Part shown: positions 16,556 through 27,002 of the stretch, piece after piece
Position numbering within the stretch: position 1 is the first letter of the stretch
How the letters are laid out: the number at the start of each line of letters is the position of its first letter
Origin: Acanthamoeba sp. SK_2022b
Taxonomy: Eukaryota > Discosea > Longamoebia > Acanthamoebidae
Length of the DNA: 38,170 nucleotides
Direction of reading: 5' to 3'
Assembly (NCBI GenBank): GCA_027943245.1
Contig: JANDJZ010000457.1
Coordinates: forward strand, 1-38,170
Notes under the pieces: generated by a model
What the model saw: only the letters and a program-made list of their open reading frames with translations
Told to the model about the DNA's origin: nothing
Databases searched by the model: none
Position numbers and translations under genes: made by a program

Positions 16556-17167
16556 TCAGAGCATAGATTTGCGCTGCTGCTCGGCACGCGATGCACCAAT
16601 GGCAGTCTCCACTTGCTTGATCTCTTCAGGCGGTGGCAGGACGGCCGGCAGACCGAGGCTCTGAATGGCGAGTTCACGGCACCAGCCCTTTGTGTGATAG
16701 AGATGATGATCTTCATCCTTCTCCACCCGCGCATGCGCTTCCTTGAGCGCCTTACCTGTCTCACCGGTGGCCACTTCCGCCACCATGCCCAGTAGCTCCC
16801 AATTTGCGTGGTCCTTGGTCTCCGCATGCACCACACATTCGCAAGCAACTAGCTGCGCTGCACTGCGATCACCGGCAGTGAGCGCCAGTTCCATGGCCTT
16901 TACCAGCGACAATCCGATGTGCTTGACCACCTGGCGCGAAGGCGTCACTTCGTCCGCATTAATGCTCAGGAACTCACATGTCGTGCGGACAACGTTCTGG
17001 TGGCTTAACGTCTCTTCCAGATACTTTTCCCATTCCTCTTTCAGGTCCTCGTTGATGGCACATTGCAAAGCCGTCCGATAAACCTGTTCTCCGCCGAGCT
17101 CCGTTTCCATCATTTGCAGCAGCAAATCCTTGAGCTGGACTTCGTCATAGCGTGTCTTGGGCATCAT
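16556..17167 (-). CDS. Ferritin-like domain protein
   Basis: The 203-residue protein is nearly all helix, with Glu/His-rich pairs typical of ferritin-like four-helix bundles: ETELGGEQVYRTAL (21-34), EETLSHQNVVRTTCEFL (51-67), ECVVHAETKDHANWELL (110-126) and EKDEDHHLYHTKGWCREL (149-166). These could bind a di-iron centre. TGGAGA precedes the ATG at 17167. It is the first gene of a pair with the hydrolase. I infer iron or oxidative-stress handling from the fold and the nearby catalase and iron permease; the exact function is unknown. Confidence 0.78.
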   Translation of the reverse strand: MMPKTRYDEVQLKDLLLQMMETELGGEQVYRTALQCAINEDLKEEWEKYLEETLSHQNVVRTTCEFLSINADEVTPSRQVVKHIGLSLVKAMELALTAGDRSAAQLVACECVVHAETKDHANWELLGMVAEVATGETGKALKEAHARVEKDEDHHLYHTKGWCRELAIQSLGLPAVLPPPEEIKQVETAIGASRAEQQRKSML

Positions 17168-17305
17168 CGTTCTCCAGGGCGAGTGATAGGGATATTGATA
17201 TTCCTACCGGTAGCCATTAATTTCTGTAGGCCTGCACGGACGATGATGTAGTATTTTTCAGAGAATTTCTGTATGAAGAGCTTGCGCAATTGGCGCGATC
17301 GGAAT

Positions 17306-18883
17306 CTACTGCTCTCCCTTTGCACGACCAGATGCTCTCAAGATGCACCTGTTTCTACCCAAACGTTTCGCGGCATACAGAGCTTGGTCTGACAGGTCAA
17401 TCAGCTTCTCGGAGGTCAAATTTGTGTCGTTCCAGTCTGCCGTTGCCACGCCACAGGAAACGGTAACTATTCCAATATCGCTGCCTGCATGGACAAGCAT
17501 CAGACTTTCAATTCTTTCTCTCGCACTATTTGCCACTTCCAAGGCACCTTGCCCATCAGTATCCGGAAGAATTGCGAAAAATTCCTCGCCTCCGTAGCGT
17601 GCCAAGATGTCTCCAGGTCGCCGCATAGCTCCTGAAAGGGCTGATGCCACCTGTCTTAGGCAATCGTCACCGGCCAAGTGACCATAAATATCGTTGTAAT
17701 TCTTAAAATGATCTACATCGAAGATTATTGTTGATAGTTTGCGCTGATACCTACGGCTTTGTCCAAAAATCTCTGCGAGCCGTATGTCGAACGCTCGCCT
17801 ATTGAATATACCTGTCAGACCATCTTGATCCGCGAGTTCGGCAAGCTGTTGGTTTTTCCGCATGATTTGCTCATGAGCGTTATGCAGCGCACGGTCAGCC
17901 TCCCGACGGACCTTCATGCTACGGAAAACATAGCTTCCAGATAGCGCGATAACTGTAATTAGTAATAGTAAACAAATGGCTTGCACTTGGGTAGCGCTAC
18001 GCCAGTGAGACAGAATTTCCTCCTCTGAGAGCGCTACTGTCACAAAGAGAGGATTACTTCCCAGATGCTCGAAGATGACGAGTCGTCTTATTCCATCGAA
18101 AGGGGACGCTAGCAATAGCATTCCGGCCCGTTCATTCTTTGCTATATTCAAGAGTGGATTATTTGGAATGGTTCTACCCAAATCCTCAACGGAATATGGT
18201 CGTCGTACAACGAGAATACCATCAGCAAGACTCAGTGAGATGGCGCCCTGTTCCCCGATATCGAATCCATCCAAAAGAGTCAATAGATATCCAACTCTAA
18301 TCGTAGCAAGAACAACACCCGCAAATCTTCCGTTAGCATCATTGAGACGCTTGGAAACCGGAATAATCCATTCACCCGTGGAACGACTCTTCAACGGCTT
18401 ACTGATAAGCACTTTTTTGCTCGGGCTATCGCGATGGCTTATAAAGTACTCGCGGTCTGAATTGTTTGCGTTCGGTGGTTGAGTCGCCTGTGTGTGTACG
18501 AGCCAATTTCCATTGGCATCATATACAAATATTCCATGCAAATAATCGGCGTTTCCTAGATGGTTGACCATCAATGGCTGAAGCGACTCAAGGGCCGACG
18601 GCTCCATATCTGCTTGCTCAATTATATATTCTATGGTGTTAAGTACCCGTGCGACCTCGCTGAACACACTGTCTAATTGATGTGCAACAGAATGCCCAAG
18701 ATTCCGAGAGGTTTTTGCGGCCTGAGACCAGGCGTCTGCATGTGCACGCCATGCTAGCCATGCGTTGGTGGCGACCAACAGGAAAGTCAAAAGTCCGAGG
18801 GATAGTGCAGCAGCTAAGAAAGGGCGTCCAATCAAGCGCTGTAGTGGGCGCTGATGTCTCTCATCTTGAAAAGGAGGCGTCAT
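17306..18883 (-). CDS. Membrane sensor diguanylate cyclase (GGDEF)
   Basis: The 525-residue protein has a first membrane segment at 21-45, a periplasmic Cache-type (PDC) sensor at about 50-298 (DREYFISHRDS, LISKPLKSRSTGEWIIPVSKRL is the usual PDC core), a second membrane segment at 300-320, a short coiled linker and a GGDEF domain from 355. The active-site loop is GGEEF (431-435) and the inhibitory I-site RxxD is kept (R422-x2-D425), so it should make c-di-GMP with product inhibition. It is a single gene. It probably senses a small ligand outside the cell and feeds biofilm or motility control. Confidence 0.95.
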   Translation of the reverse strand: MTPPFQDERHQRPLQRLIGRPFLAAALSLGLLTFLLVATNAWLAWRAHADAWSQAAKTSRNLGHSVAHQLDSVFSEVARVLNTIEYIIEQADMEPSALESLQPLMVNHLGNADYLHGIFVYDANGNWLVHTQATQPPNANNSDREYFISHRDSPSKKVLISKPLKSRSTGEWIIPVSKRLNDANGRFAGVVLATIRVGYLLTLLDGFDIGEQGAISLSLADGILVVRRPYSVEDLGRTIPNNPLLNIAKNERAGMLLLASPFDGIRRLVIFEHLGSNPLFVTVALSEEEILSHWRSATQVQAICLLLLITVIALSGSYVFRSMKVRREADRALHNAHEQIMRKNQQLAELADQDGLTGIFNRRAFDIRLAEIFGQSRRYQRKLSTIIFDVDHFKNYNDIYGHLAGDDCLRQVASALSGAMRRPGDILARYGGEEFFAILPDTDGQGALEVANSARERIESLMLVHAGSDIGIVTVSCGVATADWNDTNLTSEKLIDLSDQALYAAKRLGRNRCILRASGRAKGEQ

Positions 18884-19100
18884 ACTGCTGATTTTAACGA
18901 GGTATCAGCCTAGTAAGATGAGCGCACAGACCACCATCTGATCAAAATACCTTGGCTTGCACAGTCGAGCATCCTAGGCGTAGCGGGAAAACCCGGCAAT
19001 GGTGTTTTGACATATCGATTCAACAAGAGCGTTTACCCGCACACGGTTTATCTCCGCTCGTCGCGTGCGAGAAAAGAATTTCAAATGCATGAGCCGTTGA

Positions 19101-19358
19101 TTAACTGTGACGGGAAATCAGGTCAAACTCGTGTTGAACCATGGATGCTGCGTGCCTGATAGCTGCCCGAAGCTCGGGGTCACCTGATTCAATGTTGACG
19201 ACCCAATTGGACGCACAAGCATCTTGTTGCAAAGGTAGGGCCATTATCGAGATGCCTGGTAAATTCTTCACATGAAAATGGACAGAATACTGACTGCTAA
19301 ATAGTGCTTGGTATATCGCCGAGATCAACTCCTCAGGCGTCTTTTCCTTCCTGGTCAT
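19101..19358 (-). CDS. Hypothetical protein, 85 residues
   Basis: A classic GAGGTGATTTT ribosome-binding site precedes the ATG at 19358. The product begins with a charged helix (MTRKEKTPEELISAIYQAL), has strand-like centre (YSVHFHVKNLPGISIMALPL, then NWVVNIESG) and ends with a helix (DPELRAAIRHAASMVQHEFDL). No signal or membrane segment. The family is not recognised. It stands alone in an AT-rich part of the stress cluster. Confidence 0.65.
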   Translation of the reverse strand: MTRKEKTPEELISAIYQALFSSQYSVHFHVKNLPGISIMALPLQQDACASNWVVNIESGDPELRAAIRHAASMVQHEFDLISRHS

Positions 19359-19848
19359 AAAATCACCTCATGAAGGTAAGCGAAAAACTTTAGCCCCACC
19401 ATGGTGCAAGAAATATCGCCACGTCGTATAGTTCAAAGACTATATATGCATTTATTGTTAAATCATTCTCCAAAATTAATTATTCTCAGGCCAACATTTA
19501 TTCGTTTCCTGAAAATCAATTTCTAATGGGGCAACGGCAATCAGAAGCTCCCGAAGACCATCACCCACTCTTCAAAAATCCCTGCCACCATATTTACAAT
19601 TTTTTTGAACACAATATTGCAATAGTTGGCGAGTTTTACATCGCAGAAATAAAGATCCTCAATTAAATCCAACCGATTTTTGGCTCTTACTAGGACCACC
19701 AACATCGGCGCGAGAAGACGATGCAATTTTACGCACCTATCCTGCGGTAGGAAAGGATTTTGTAAATAAACGATAAAGCCTCTTGAGAGGTCGCCACTGA
19801 TAGCGCCCGATAATTTGTGTTGAAATGGTTCAACCTACAATAGTGTCA
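19359..19848. other. AT-rich intergenic region, about 490 bp, no gene seen
   Basis: Composition is clearly lower in GC than the rest of the window. One inverted repeat is visible: TATAGT (19427-19432) with ACTATA (19439-19444), upstream of the 85-residue protein. A 61-codon frame at 19541-19726 lacks a start signal and I do not accept it. Confidence 0.5.
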
Positions 19849-20757
19849 TTAAAATCGAAGTTCGGCAGGATGGCGGGCACCAGAATATCTTGGAAGCTGT
19901 TTGCAATTCGGATTACCCGGGGGCGGAGATTTGCCCAGCTGTGTCAAATTACTTGAGTCTCTTTCCATCGAAACTGTAGGCTGCAACGATATCACCGCAC
20001 CGAAAATAGTGGCATATGCAGTATCAGCCGCATCACGTCCTCTGCCGATCCTTATGAAATTCTTCGTATCTCCTGTGCTTATCGGATCTAACAAAACCCA
20101 CCCACCGCTCAGGAAAGCCTCCACGCAGGCGTGGAAAGTTGGCATAGGTTGGCTTTGACCTTCTGTAAAACTTATGCCAGTGACCAAACGGGAAGGTATG
20201 TTAAGAGCCCTCAGAAAACTAATAGTGAGGTGGGCAATCTCGCGTCCTCCGCCTGCCCGGTCAATCATGGTGTCGAGAGCGGATGTTGTGGTGGCCCCGG
20301 CTGCGGGGTAATAGGCTATATAGTTCCTTACCCAAGCCCTGACTGCGGCGATTCGCTGGAGTCCAGGTTCAGATTTGCCAAAGTTTCTATAAGATATTGC
20401 AGCTAGCTTATCTGACTGACAGTATCTGCTGGGATATAAATATGGCAGAGTGCTTGACGGTAGCACACCAATAGGGACCTCGTTATATTCGCGAGATTGG
20501 AAAACACGCTGTGTTAGTGAAAAAGTAGAGTTATAGAGCAGCTCAAAATTCCCTTGATCTGCATGGAGATGAAATACACGATTTCCACGTCGTAGCCGGG
20601 CTGGCAATTTGTACTCAACGGGTTGATTGATCTTCATGGCCTCGTCAAGAATAACTTGCTGTTTGTCGGCCGCGACAGGGAAGCCAAATATAAAGTCAGC
20701 GCCACTTGCATCACGAACATCGTAGACGAACCGCATTTCGACACTGTATATTTGCAT
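19849..20757 (-). CDS. Transglutaminase-like protein without the catalytic cysteine
   Basis: The 302-residue protein follows the bacterial transglutaminase family pattern: an N-terminal beta domain, then PSRYCQSDKLAAISYRNFG (109-127), AAVRAWVRNYI (137-147), RAGGGREIAHLTISFLRALN (167-186), PTFHACVEAFLSGGW (206-220) and a GRGRDAADTA segment (238-247). His209 and Asp224 (LLDP) of the triad are there, but the usual RAGVCRDFAH is RAGGGREIAH, so the nucleophile Cys is Gly171 (codon GGA). It is therefore probably not a protease or transamidase but may keep a binding role. The start is uncertain: no Shine-Dalgarno stands before 20757, and the frame is open to 20928. It is divergent from the catalase gene. 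Confidence 0.8.
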   Translation of the reverse strand: MQIYSVEMRFVYDVRDASGADFIFGFPVAADKQQVILDEAMKINQPVEYKLPARLRRGNRVFHLHADQGNFELLYNSTFSLTQRVFQSREYNEVPIGVLPSSTLPYLYPSRYCQSDKLAAISYRNFGKSEPGLQRIAAVRAWVRNYIAYYPAAGATTTSALDTMIDRAGGGREIAHLTISFLRALNIPSRLVTGISFTEGQSQPMPTFHACVEAFLSGGWVLLDPISTGDTKNFIRIGRGRDAADTAYATIFGAVISLQPTVSMERDSSNLTQLGKSPPPGNPNCKQLPRYSGARHPAELRF

Positions 20758-21009
20758 GATATTAAACACTCGGGATATTGAAAACGCTCTCCCCAGTGTC
20801 TGCCAAATTTTGGCACCTAGGCAAGTAGGCGGAAGCCGCAAACGAGCCAATCCGGTAAGGGTAAAAATTGCGGTTTCGGTATTAATTGCAGAAAATATTG
20901 CGCCATTCAATATTCGCCCAGACGCCATCTCTAGAACTTATCAACCTCCTCCTACATTCTTATTGCGAGCTCACCTTATCCTCTGATTTTCTTAACCCAG
21001 GAGATCACG

Positions 21010-22179
21010 ATGAAAAAGACGGGCAAGGTATCCGGGGACAGCGTCAAGGCGGCCCCAGCACGAAATACAGATAGTGGTCCTGCTTCTATACAGGCAGTGG
21101 ACCAACTGTCGGAAAAATCTCTTCAAACTGAGACGCTTGCTGCCGGCCGCCCTTACAACCCGATCAAGGCTGGCGAGCATGGCTTTGACAGCGGGACACG
21201 ACCTGCTCCTGGCGCTGTGAGTGCTTCTGCGTCGCGCCTAGCAACCGCCAGCACCTTGTCCGAGCAAAATTCCTCAGCCAAAACAGGTACGGAGGCTGTG
21301 CAGGGCAACAATGCCACCGTAGACACGCTGGACCGAGTGCGTGTGGATGCGGCGGGTCAGGTGCTGACCACCAACCAAGGCGTGGCTATTGCGGACAACC
21401 AGAACTCGTTGAAGTATGGCGAGCGCGGGCCCGTTTTGCTTGAGGACTTCATTCTCCGCGAAAAGATCACCCATTTCGACCATGAGCGCATCCCCGAACG
21501 CATCGTTCATGCGCGCGGCTCCGGCGCCCACGGCTTCTTCGAGTGCTATGAGCCGCTTACTGAGCTGACACGTGCCGCGCCCTTCCAAGAGGCAGGCAAG
21601 ATCTCGCCAGTGTTTGTGCGCTTTTCGACGGTGGCTGGAGAGCGCGGCTCCAAGGACACGGCACGTGACGTGCGCGGGTTCGCAGTGAAGTTCTATACCG
21701 ACGAAGGCAACTGGGATCTGGTTGGCAACAACATGCCGGTTTTCTTCATCCAGGACGCCATGAAGTTCCCCGACCTGGTGCATGCTGTCAAGCCTGAGCC
21801 ACATCACCAGATGCCGCAGGCCGCGAGCGCCCATGACACGTTCTGGGATTTCGTCTCGCTCATGCCCGAGTCCACCCACATGCTGATGTGGCTGATGTCG
21901 GATCGCGCCATCCCCCGCAGCTTCGCCACGATGCAGGGTTTTGGCGTGCACACCTTCCGCTTCGTCAATGCAGAGGGACAGTCGGTCTTCGTCAAGTTCC
22001 ACTGGAACCCCAAGGCGGGCACGCATTCGCTGGTCTGGGACGAGGCGGTCAAGATCTCGGGCGCGGACCCGGACTACAACCGGCGCGACCTGTGGGAACG
22101 CATCGAGGCCGGCGCCTATCCTGAATACGAACTTGGCGTGCAGGTCTTCACCGAGCAAGAGGCCGATGCGTTCAGTTTT

Positions 22180-22214
<35 letters not shown>

Positions 22215-23406
22215 ACTGGTTCCCGTGCGCCCGATAGGCCGCATGGTCTTGAACCGTAACCCCGATAACTTCTTCGCCGAGACGGAGCAAGTGGCGTTCT
22301 GTGCTGCGCATGTGGTTCCAGGCATCGACTTTTCCAACGATCCCCTGCTTGCCGGCCGCATCCACTCCTATGTGGACACCCAGATCTCGCGGCTTGGGGG
22401 CCCAAATTTCCATGAGATCCCAATAAACACCCCTTTGACACAGGTACATAACAACCAACGTGACGGTATGCATCGGCAGGCCATTCACCGTGGCAAGGTA
22501 GCCTACGAGCCCAATTCTCTGGGCGGCGGTTGCCCCTTTCAGGCAGGTGCTGCCCAAGGATTTGTATCCGTTCCTGCACGGATCGAAGCCAGAGCGGCCC
22601 AAGGAAAAGTGCGTGCGAAACCCGAGAAATTCGCAGACCACTACACACAGGCCAAACTTTTCTTCGATAGCCAAAGCCCGGTTGAGCAGGCCCACATCGC
22701 GGCAGCCTTCCGTTTCGAGCTGAGCAAGGTCACGGTTCCTGCCATCCGTGAACGAATGGTGTCTTCCTTACGCAATGTCTCTGAAGAGCTAGCAAACCAG
22801 GTAGCCGCTAAGCTGGGCATCACGGAAATGCCCGAGCCGATGCCCAAGGCGCTGACCAGCGCTCCTGCAGCTGAGGTGAACATGTCGCCCTCGTTGTCGC
22901 TCCTCGCGCGACCTGGAGAAACAGGAATCCAGGGGCGCAAGGTTGCAATTTTGGTTGCCAATGGCGTTGAAGCCGAGAGCCTGCTCAAGCTGCATAGCAA
23001 GCTCTTCGAGCTGGGAGCGGTGCCACGTTTCGTTGCCCCTCACATTGGCCCGTTAACCACCAGTAAGGGTGCGGTCATCGATGCCGATGCGTCACTGGAA
23101 AACGAACCAGGATTCCTATTCGATGCTTTGGTCTTGCCTGATGGGGAAATGGGCGTCAAGGAACTGGCTAGGGATGGTCACACACTTGAATTTATCAAAG
23201 ATCAATATCGCCATTGCAAACCCATAATGGTCATGACCGCTTCCACGGTTCTTATGCACATGGCACAAATCCCGCCGCTCCTGCCTTCAGGCAATGAAGA
23301 TCCCGGGATCGTGGTGGGGATTGACGATTCAGCAATCGCACAGTTTGTATCTGCAATTGCGCGCCATCGACATCCCGAACGCGAAACCGATCCCCCTGCT
23401 GTGTAG
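21010..23406 (+). CDS. katE: Large-subunit monofunctional catalase, HPII/KatE type
   Basis: The 798-residue protein is a clade II haem catalase. It has a long polar N-terminal arm (1-125), the beta-barrel core with H168 ([10 protein letters not shown]), N241 (VGNNMPVFF) and haem-ligand Y454 (RIHSYVDTQ), and a C-terminal class-I-amidotransferase/DJ-1-like domain (about 640-785, [27 protein letters not shown]). E. coli KatE has 753 residues; the extra length is mostly the arm. AGGAG sits 8 bp before the ATG. It breaks down hydrogen peroxide in the cytoplasm. Divergent from the transglutaminase-like gene, with a hairpin downstream. Confidence 0.97.
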
Positions 23407-23429
23407 CGGATTCGTTGTTTTACATATGC

Positions 23430-23451
23430 CTGGAGACCATACGGTCTCCAG
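23430..23451. terminator. Strong hairpin between katE and the iron-permease-type gene
   Basis: CTGGAGACC and GGTCTCCAG form a perfect 9-bp stem with the loop ATAC, 24 bp after the katE stop and 18 bp before the next ATG. No T tract follows, so it may slow or protect messages and need not end transcription. It could lower expression of the downstream gene relative to katE. Confidence 0.5.
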
Positions 23452-23468
23452 CATTACCCGAGCACATC

Positions 23469-23987
23469 ATGTCTAAAACGAATACTCCAAATAGCTCGGC
23501 CAAAGACGTGCTGGGTTCAATGCCGGACACGTCCAGTGCCTCTTACGCTGACAGGTCCCCAATACTGACGGCATTCGACCATTTTGCAAGCAAAGTGACA
23601 CGGTGGGCTGGTTCCCCAGTTGCTTTCTGTTTAGCGTTAGTTTGCGTGCTTGTCTGGGCTGCCGCAGGACCAGTGTTCTCTTTCTCAGAGTACTGGCAAC
23701 TGGTGATTAACACCGGCACGACCATTGTCACATTTCTTATGGTTTTTTTGATCCAGCAAAGCCAAAATAAGGACAGCGTCGCACTACATCTTAAACTTAA
23801 CGAGTTACTGGCGGCGAGTAAATCTGCCAGCAATCGTATGATTGGGATTGAGGACCTCGATGAAGAGCAGCTTCGTGAAGTCGCAAATTTCTATGATCAA
23901 CTGGCAACTCAGGCTCGCGCACAAAAAGCATGCAAAGAAATTCATTCTATTGACGAAGAATTGACACAAGCCTTGAACAGAGAGTAG
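23469..23987 (+). CDS. Low-affinity iron permease family membrane protein
   Basis: The 172-residue protein has two membrane helices (51-68 and 78-96) and the family signature TFLMVFLIQQSQNKDSVALHLKLNELL (90-114 region). The N-terminal 45 residues are polar. The C-terminus carries a helix with acidic pairs (IEDLDEEQLREVANFYDQL). Family members are named after yeast Fet4, but most bacterial ones are only 150-180 residues with two helices and their transport role is not proven. ATG at 23469 is preferred over the first ATG at 23415, which lies in the katE-side hairpin region. It follows the catalase in the same direction. Confidence 0.85.
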   Translation: MSKTNTPNSSAKDVLGSMPDTSSASYADRSPILTAFDHFASKVTRWAGSPVAFCLALVCVLVWAAAGPVFSFSEYWQLVINTGTTIVTFLMVFLIQQSQNKDSVALHLKLNELLAASKSASNRMIGIEDLDEEQLREVANFYDQLATQARAQKACKEIHSIDEELTQALNRE

Positions 23988-24076
23988 CGACAGAAACCAA
24001 TCGACGTGCGCCCACGCAAAAGCTGTTGTCGAGCGTATTGCGGTTTTTCCAAGGTTGCGGATCGCAAGCGAGCCAT

Positions 24077-26851
24077 TCAGTTTGCGGTGGTGTTGTTCAA
24101 TGCTGCCGCCAGATACCGTGCCGTGCGCGAGGCGGTGCAACGTGCCACCTGATGCGGCGTCCCAGTCGCTACGATGCTTCCACCTTGTGTTCCCGCACCA
24201 GGACCAATATCGATCACCCAATCGCTGGAGGCAACGAAGTGCATGTCATGTTCGACCACCACGACGGTATTGCCAGCCTGGACCAATGCGTCCAGCTGCA
24301 GCATCAGGCGGTCCACGTCGGCCGGATGCAGGCCCGTCGTAGGTTCGTCCAGTACGTACAGGGTATGGCCGCGCTGGGTACGCTGCAGCTCGGTGGCAAG
24401 TTTGATGCGCTGAGCTTCACCCCCTGACAGCTCTGTCGCGGGCTGGCCCAGACGCAAATAGCCCAGCCCGATGTCGCGCAGCGCATGCAGCGGCCTCAGC
24501 ACGGCTGGCTCGGCGGCAAACGCCTCGCAGGCAGCGTCCACCGTGAGGCCAAGTACATCGGCGATGCTGAGCCCGTTCCATGTGATGGACAGTGTGTCGG
24601 AGTTGTAGCGCGCGCCGTGGCAGGTGGGACACGGCGCGTACACGCTGGGCAGAAAAAGCAGTTCGACGCTCACCAAGCCTTCGCCCTCGCAGGTGGAACA
24701 GCGGCCTTTGGCGACGTTGAACGAAAAGCGGCCCGCGTCATAGCGTCTTTTACGCGCTGCCGGTGTAGCTGCGAAGAGCTTGCGCACGGCATCAAACAGG
24801 CCGGTATAGGTGGCAAGGTTGGAGCGGGGCGTACGGCCGATCGGTTGCTGGTCCACGCGCACAAGCCGGCGAACGTGGTCTGTGGCCCCGCCAAGTCGGC
24901 CTGAAGTAGTGGCGCCTTCATCTGTCATCGTGATGGAGACCGAGTCATCGCCGTCCGCTGTGGCATCAGGCGGCCCGTCGGCCAGGCTTTCACCTTCACT
25001 CGACGCAAGAGGCTGCCCCAAGTGGGCGGTGACCAACTCCAGCAGTACTTGGCTAACCAGGCTCGATTTGCCCGAGCCGGAGACGCCGGTCACAGCAGTC
25101 AGGCACGCTGTGGGGAAGGCCACGTCGACGCCACGCAGATTGTGGCGGTGTACACCCTGCAGCGTCAGCCAACCCTGACTTCGATCTTCGGGTTTGGGGG
25201 TGCGCCGCTCGCGGCGTGAACGCGTGCCGTCCTCGAACAGGTAGCGACGCGTCTGCGACTCGGATATCTCTGCGAGCCCTTCGGGCGGGCCGCTGTAGAG
25301 GACGCGTCCCCCACGCTCGCCGGCCCCGGGGCCTACATCCACCAGCCAGTCTGCGCGCTGCATGGTGGTCACGTCATGCTCGACCACGAAGATGGAATTG
25401 CCAGCGTCCTTCAAGCGTTGCAGAGCAGTCAGCAGCGAAGCGGTGTCGGCCGGGTGCAGTCCGGCAGACGGCTCGTCCAACACGTACACCACGCCGAAGA
25501 GTTGCGATGCCAACTGCGTGGCCAGCCGCAGGCGCTGCAGCTCGCCCGGTGACAGCGTGGGCGTAGCCCGGTCGAGCGAGAGGTAACCCAGCCCCAGTCC
25601 GGTCACGGCCTGCACGCGGACCAGCAGTTCCTGAGCGATGCGCTGTGCAGCCAGCTGCTTTTCGGGCGAGAGGTGGGGCGTGCGGCGCACATCGGGTGCG
25701 GCTGCATGGGCGCAGGCGCCGTCCGCCTTCCGTTGAAGTGCAGCGCGCTTGCGTGCAGCAGCAGTCATGGCAGCACCGGCATCGCCCGTCACGGTTGGAG
25801 TGGTCGCGCCCTCGGCCACAGGTCGGAGCACATCGGCCAAGGCGTCAAGGGGCAGGCGAGCCAGATCGCCAATGTCCAGGCCGCAAAAGGTGACAGAAAG
25901 CGACTCGGGCTTCAGCCGCTTGCCATGGCAGACTGGGCAGCGCGTCCCCACCATGAACTTGGACACCTTGCGCTTCATCATCGCGCTCTGGCTGGTGGCA
26001 AATGTCTGCATCACATAGCGACGTGCGCCGGTGAATGTGCCCATGTAGCTGGGCTGCTGGCCCGCTTGGCGCGCGCGCCGAACCTCGTCAACCGTGAGTC
26101 CCGGGTACACCGGCACGGTGGGCTGCTCGTCGGTGAAAAGGATCCATTCGCGCGTCTTGCGCGGCAGATTGCGCCAAGGCACGTCGATGTCGTGCCCCAG
26201 CGTTGTGAGAATGTCGCGCAGATTTTGGCCCTGCCAGGCGCTTGGCCAGGCGGCAACGGCCCGCTCGCGCACGGTGAGCGAATCATCCGGCACCATGGAC
26301 GCCTCTGTCACGTCGTAAAGACGGCCCAGTCCATGGCAATGCGGGCAGGCGCCCTGCGGGGTGTTGGGTGAAAAATCCTCCGCATGCAGCATAGGTTGGT
26401 GCGCGGGGTACGCTCCAGCACGGGAGTAAAGCATGCGCACCAGGTTGGAAAGAGTGGTGACGCTGCCAACCGACGACCGCGCCGTGGGTGCGCCACGATG
26501 CTGCTGCAGAGCCACTGCAGGGGGCAGACCATCAATGCCATCAACCTGCGGAACGCCCACCTGGTCGATGAGTCTGCGCGCATAGGGCGCGACCGATTCG
26601 AAGTATCGGCGCTGCGCCTCGGCATACAAGGTGCCGAAGGCGAGCGATGACTTGCCCGAGCCGGACACCCCAGTGAAGACCACAAGGCAGTTGCGTGGAA
26701 TCACCACATCCACGTTCTTCAGGTTGTGCTCGCGCGCGCCACGAACACGAATGCAGCCATCGGTGGGGTGGGACACTGCCGTGGGATCGTTGTGCGCAGG
26801 AACTGGTGCGGGAGTCGTCGCAGATTCTGAAGAGGGGGATGGAAGAGGCAT
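24077..26851 (-). CDS. UvrA paralogue (class II, UvrA2-type) ABC ATPase
   Basis: With the start at 26851 the protein has 924 residues. Two ABC units are seen: Walker [11 protein letters not shown] at 61-70 and 590-599, signatures LSPGE (434-438) and LSGGE (809-813), and Walker [13 protein letters not shown] and [12 protein letters not shown]. Zinc ligands are C170/C173, C306/C309, C719/C722 and C742/C745. It lacks the UvrB-binding region of true UvrA, as in the UvrA2 group, whose members protect DNA or DNA-drug complexes. Two Ala/Asp/Gly-rich inserts (about 349-395 and 617-655) are unusual. The frame is open to 26965 but 26851 gives the conventional N-terminus. It is cytoplasmic and binds DNA damage. 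Confidence 0.93.
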   Translation of the reverse strand: MPLPSPSSESATTPAPVPAHNDPTAVSHPTDGCIRVRGAREHNLKNVDVVIPRNCLVVFTGVSGSGKSSLAFGTLYAEAQRRYFESVAPYARRLIDQVGVPQVDGIDGLPPAVALQQHRGAPTARSSVGSVTTLSNLVRMLYSRAGAYPAHQPMLHAEDFSPNTPQGACPHCHGLGRLYDVTEASMVPDDSLTVRERAVAAWPSAWQGQNLRDILTTLGHDIDVPWRNLPRKTREWILFTDEQPTVPVYPGLTVDEVRRARQAGQQPSYMGTFTGARRYVMQTFATSQSAMMKRKVSKFMVGTRCPVCHGKRLKPESLSVTFCGLDIGDLARLPLDALADVLRPVAEGATTPTVTGDAGAAMTAAARKRAALQRKADGACAHAAAPDVRRTPHLSPEKQLAAQRIAQELLVRVQAVTGLGLGYLSLDRATPTLSPGELQRLRLATQLASQLFGVVYVLDEPSAGLHPADTASLLTALQRLKDAGNSIFVVEHDVTTMQRADWLVDVGPGAGERGGRVLYSGPPEGLAEISESQTRRYLFEDGTRSRRERRTPKPEDRSQGWLTLQGVHRHNLRGVDVAFPTACLTAVTGVSGSGKSSLVSQVLLELVTAHLGQPLASSEGESLADGPPDATADGDDSVSITMTDEGATTSGRLGGATDHVRRLVRVDQQPIGRTPRSNLATYTGLFDAVRKLFAATPAARKRRYDAGRFSFNVAKGRCSTCEGEGLVSVELLFLPSVYAPCPTCHGARYNSDTLSITWNGLSIADVLGLTVDAACEAFAAEPAVLRPLHALRDIGLGYLRLGQPATELSGGEAQRIKLATELQRTQRGHTLYVLDEPTTGLHPADVDRLMLQLDALVQAGNTVVVVEHDMHFVASSDWVIDIGPGAGTQGGSIVATGTPHQVARCTASRTARYLAAALNNTTAN

Positions 26852-27002
26852 GGGCGAGTGGTCGGGTTGTCGCAAGGACCGCTGGCGGGCTGGGCTACTG
26901 GCATCAGTGTCGTGGTGCAGGCAGTGGCACGCCGTAGGCGGATGCCCCTTGCCCCCCAAGGTCACCGACCACGATCACATCGCATGGCGTGAAAATGCCG
27001 AA

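Noticed and set aside
21274..22695. 473-codon open frame antisense to katE
   Set aside because: It lies wholly inside a well-supported catalase; its length is explained by high GC and codon bias.
24026..24427. Small plus-strand genes inside the UvrA2 region
   Set aside because: They mirror the conserved ABC motifs of the UvrA2 gene on the other strand.
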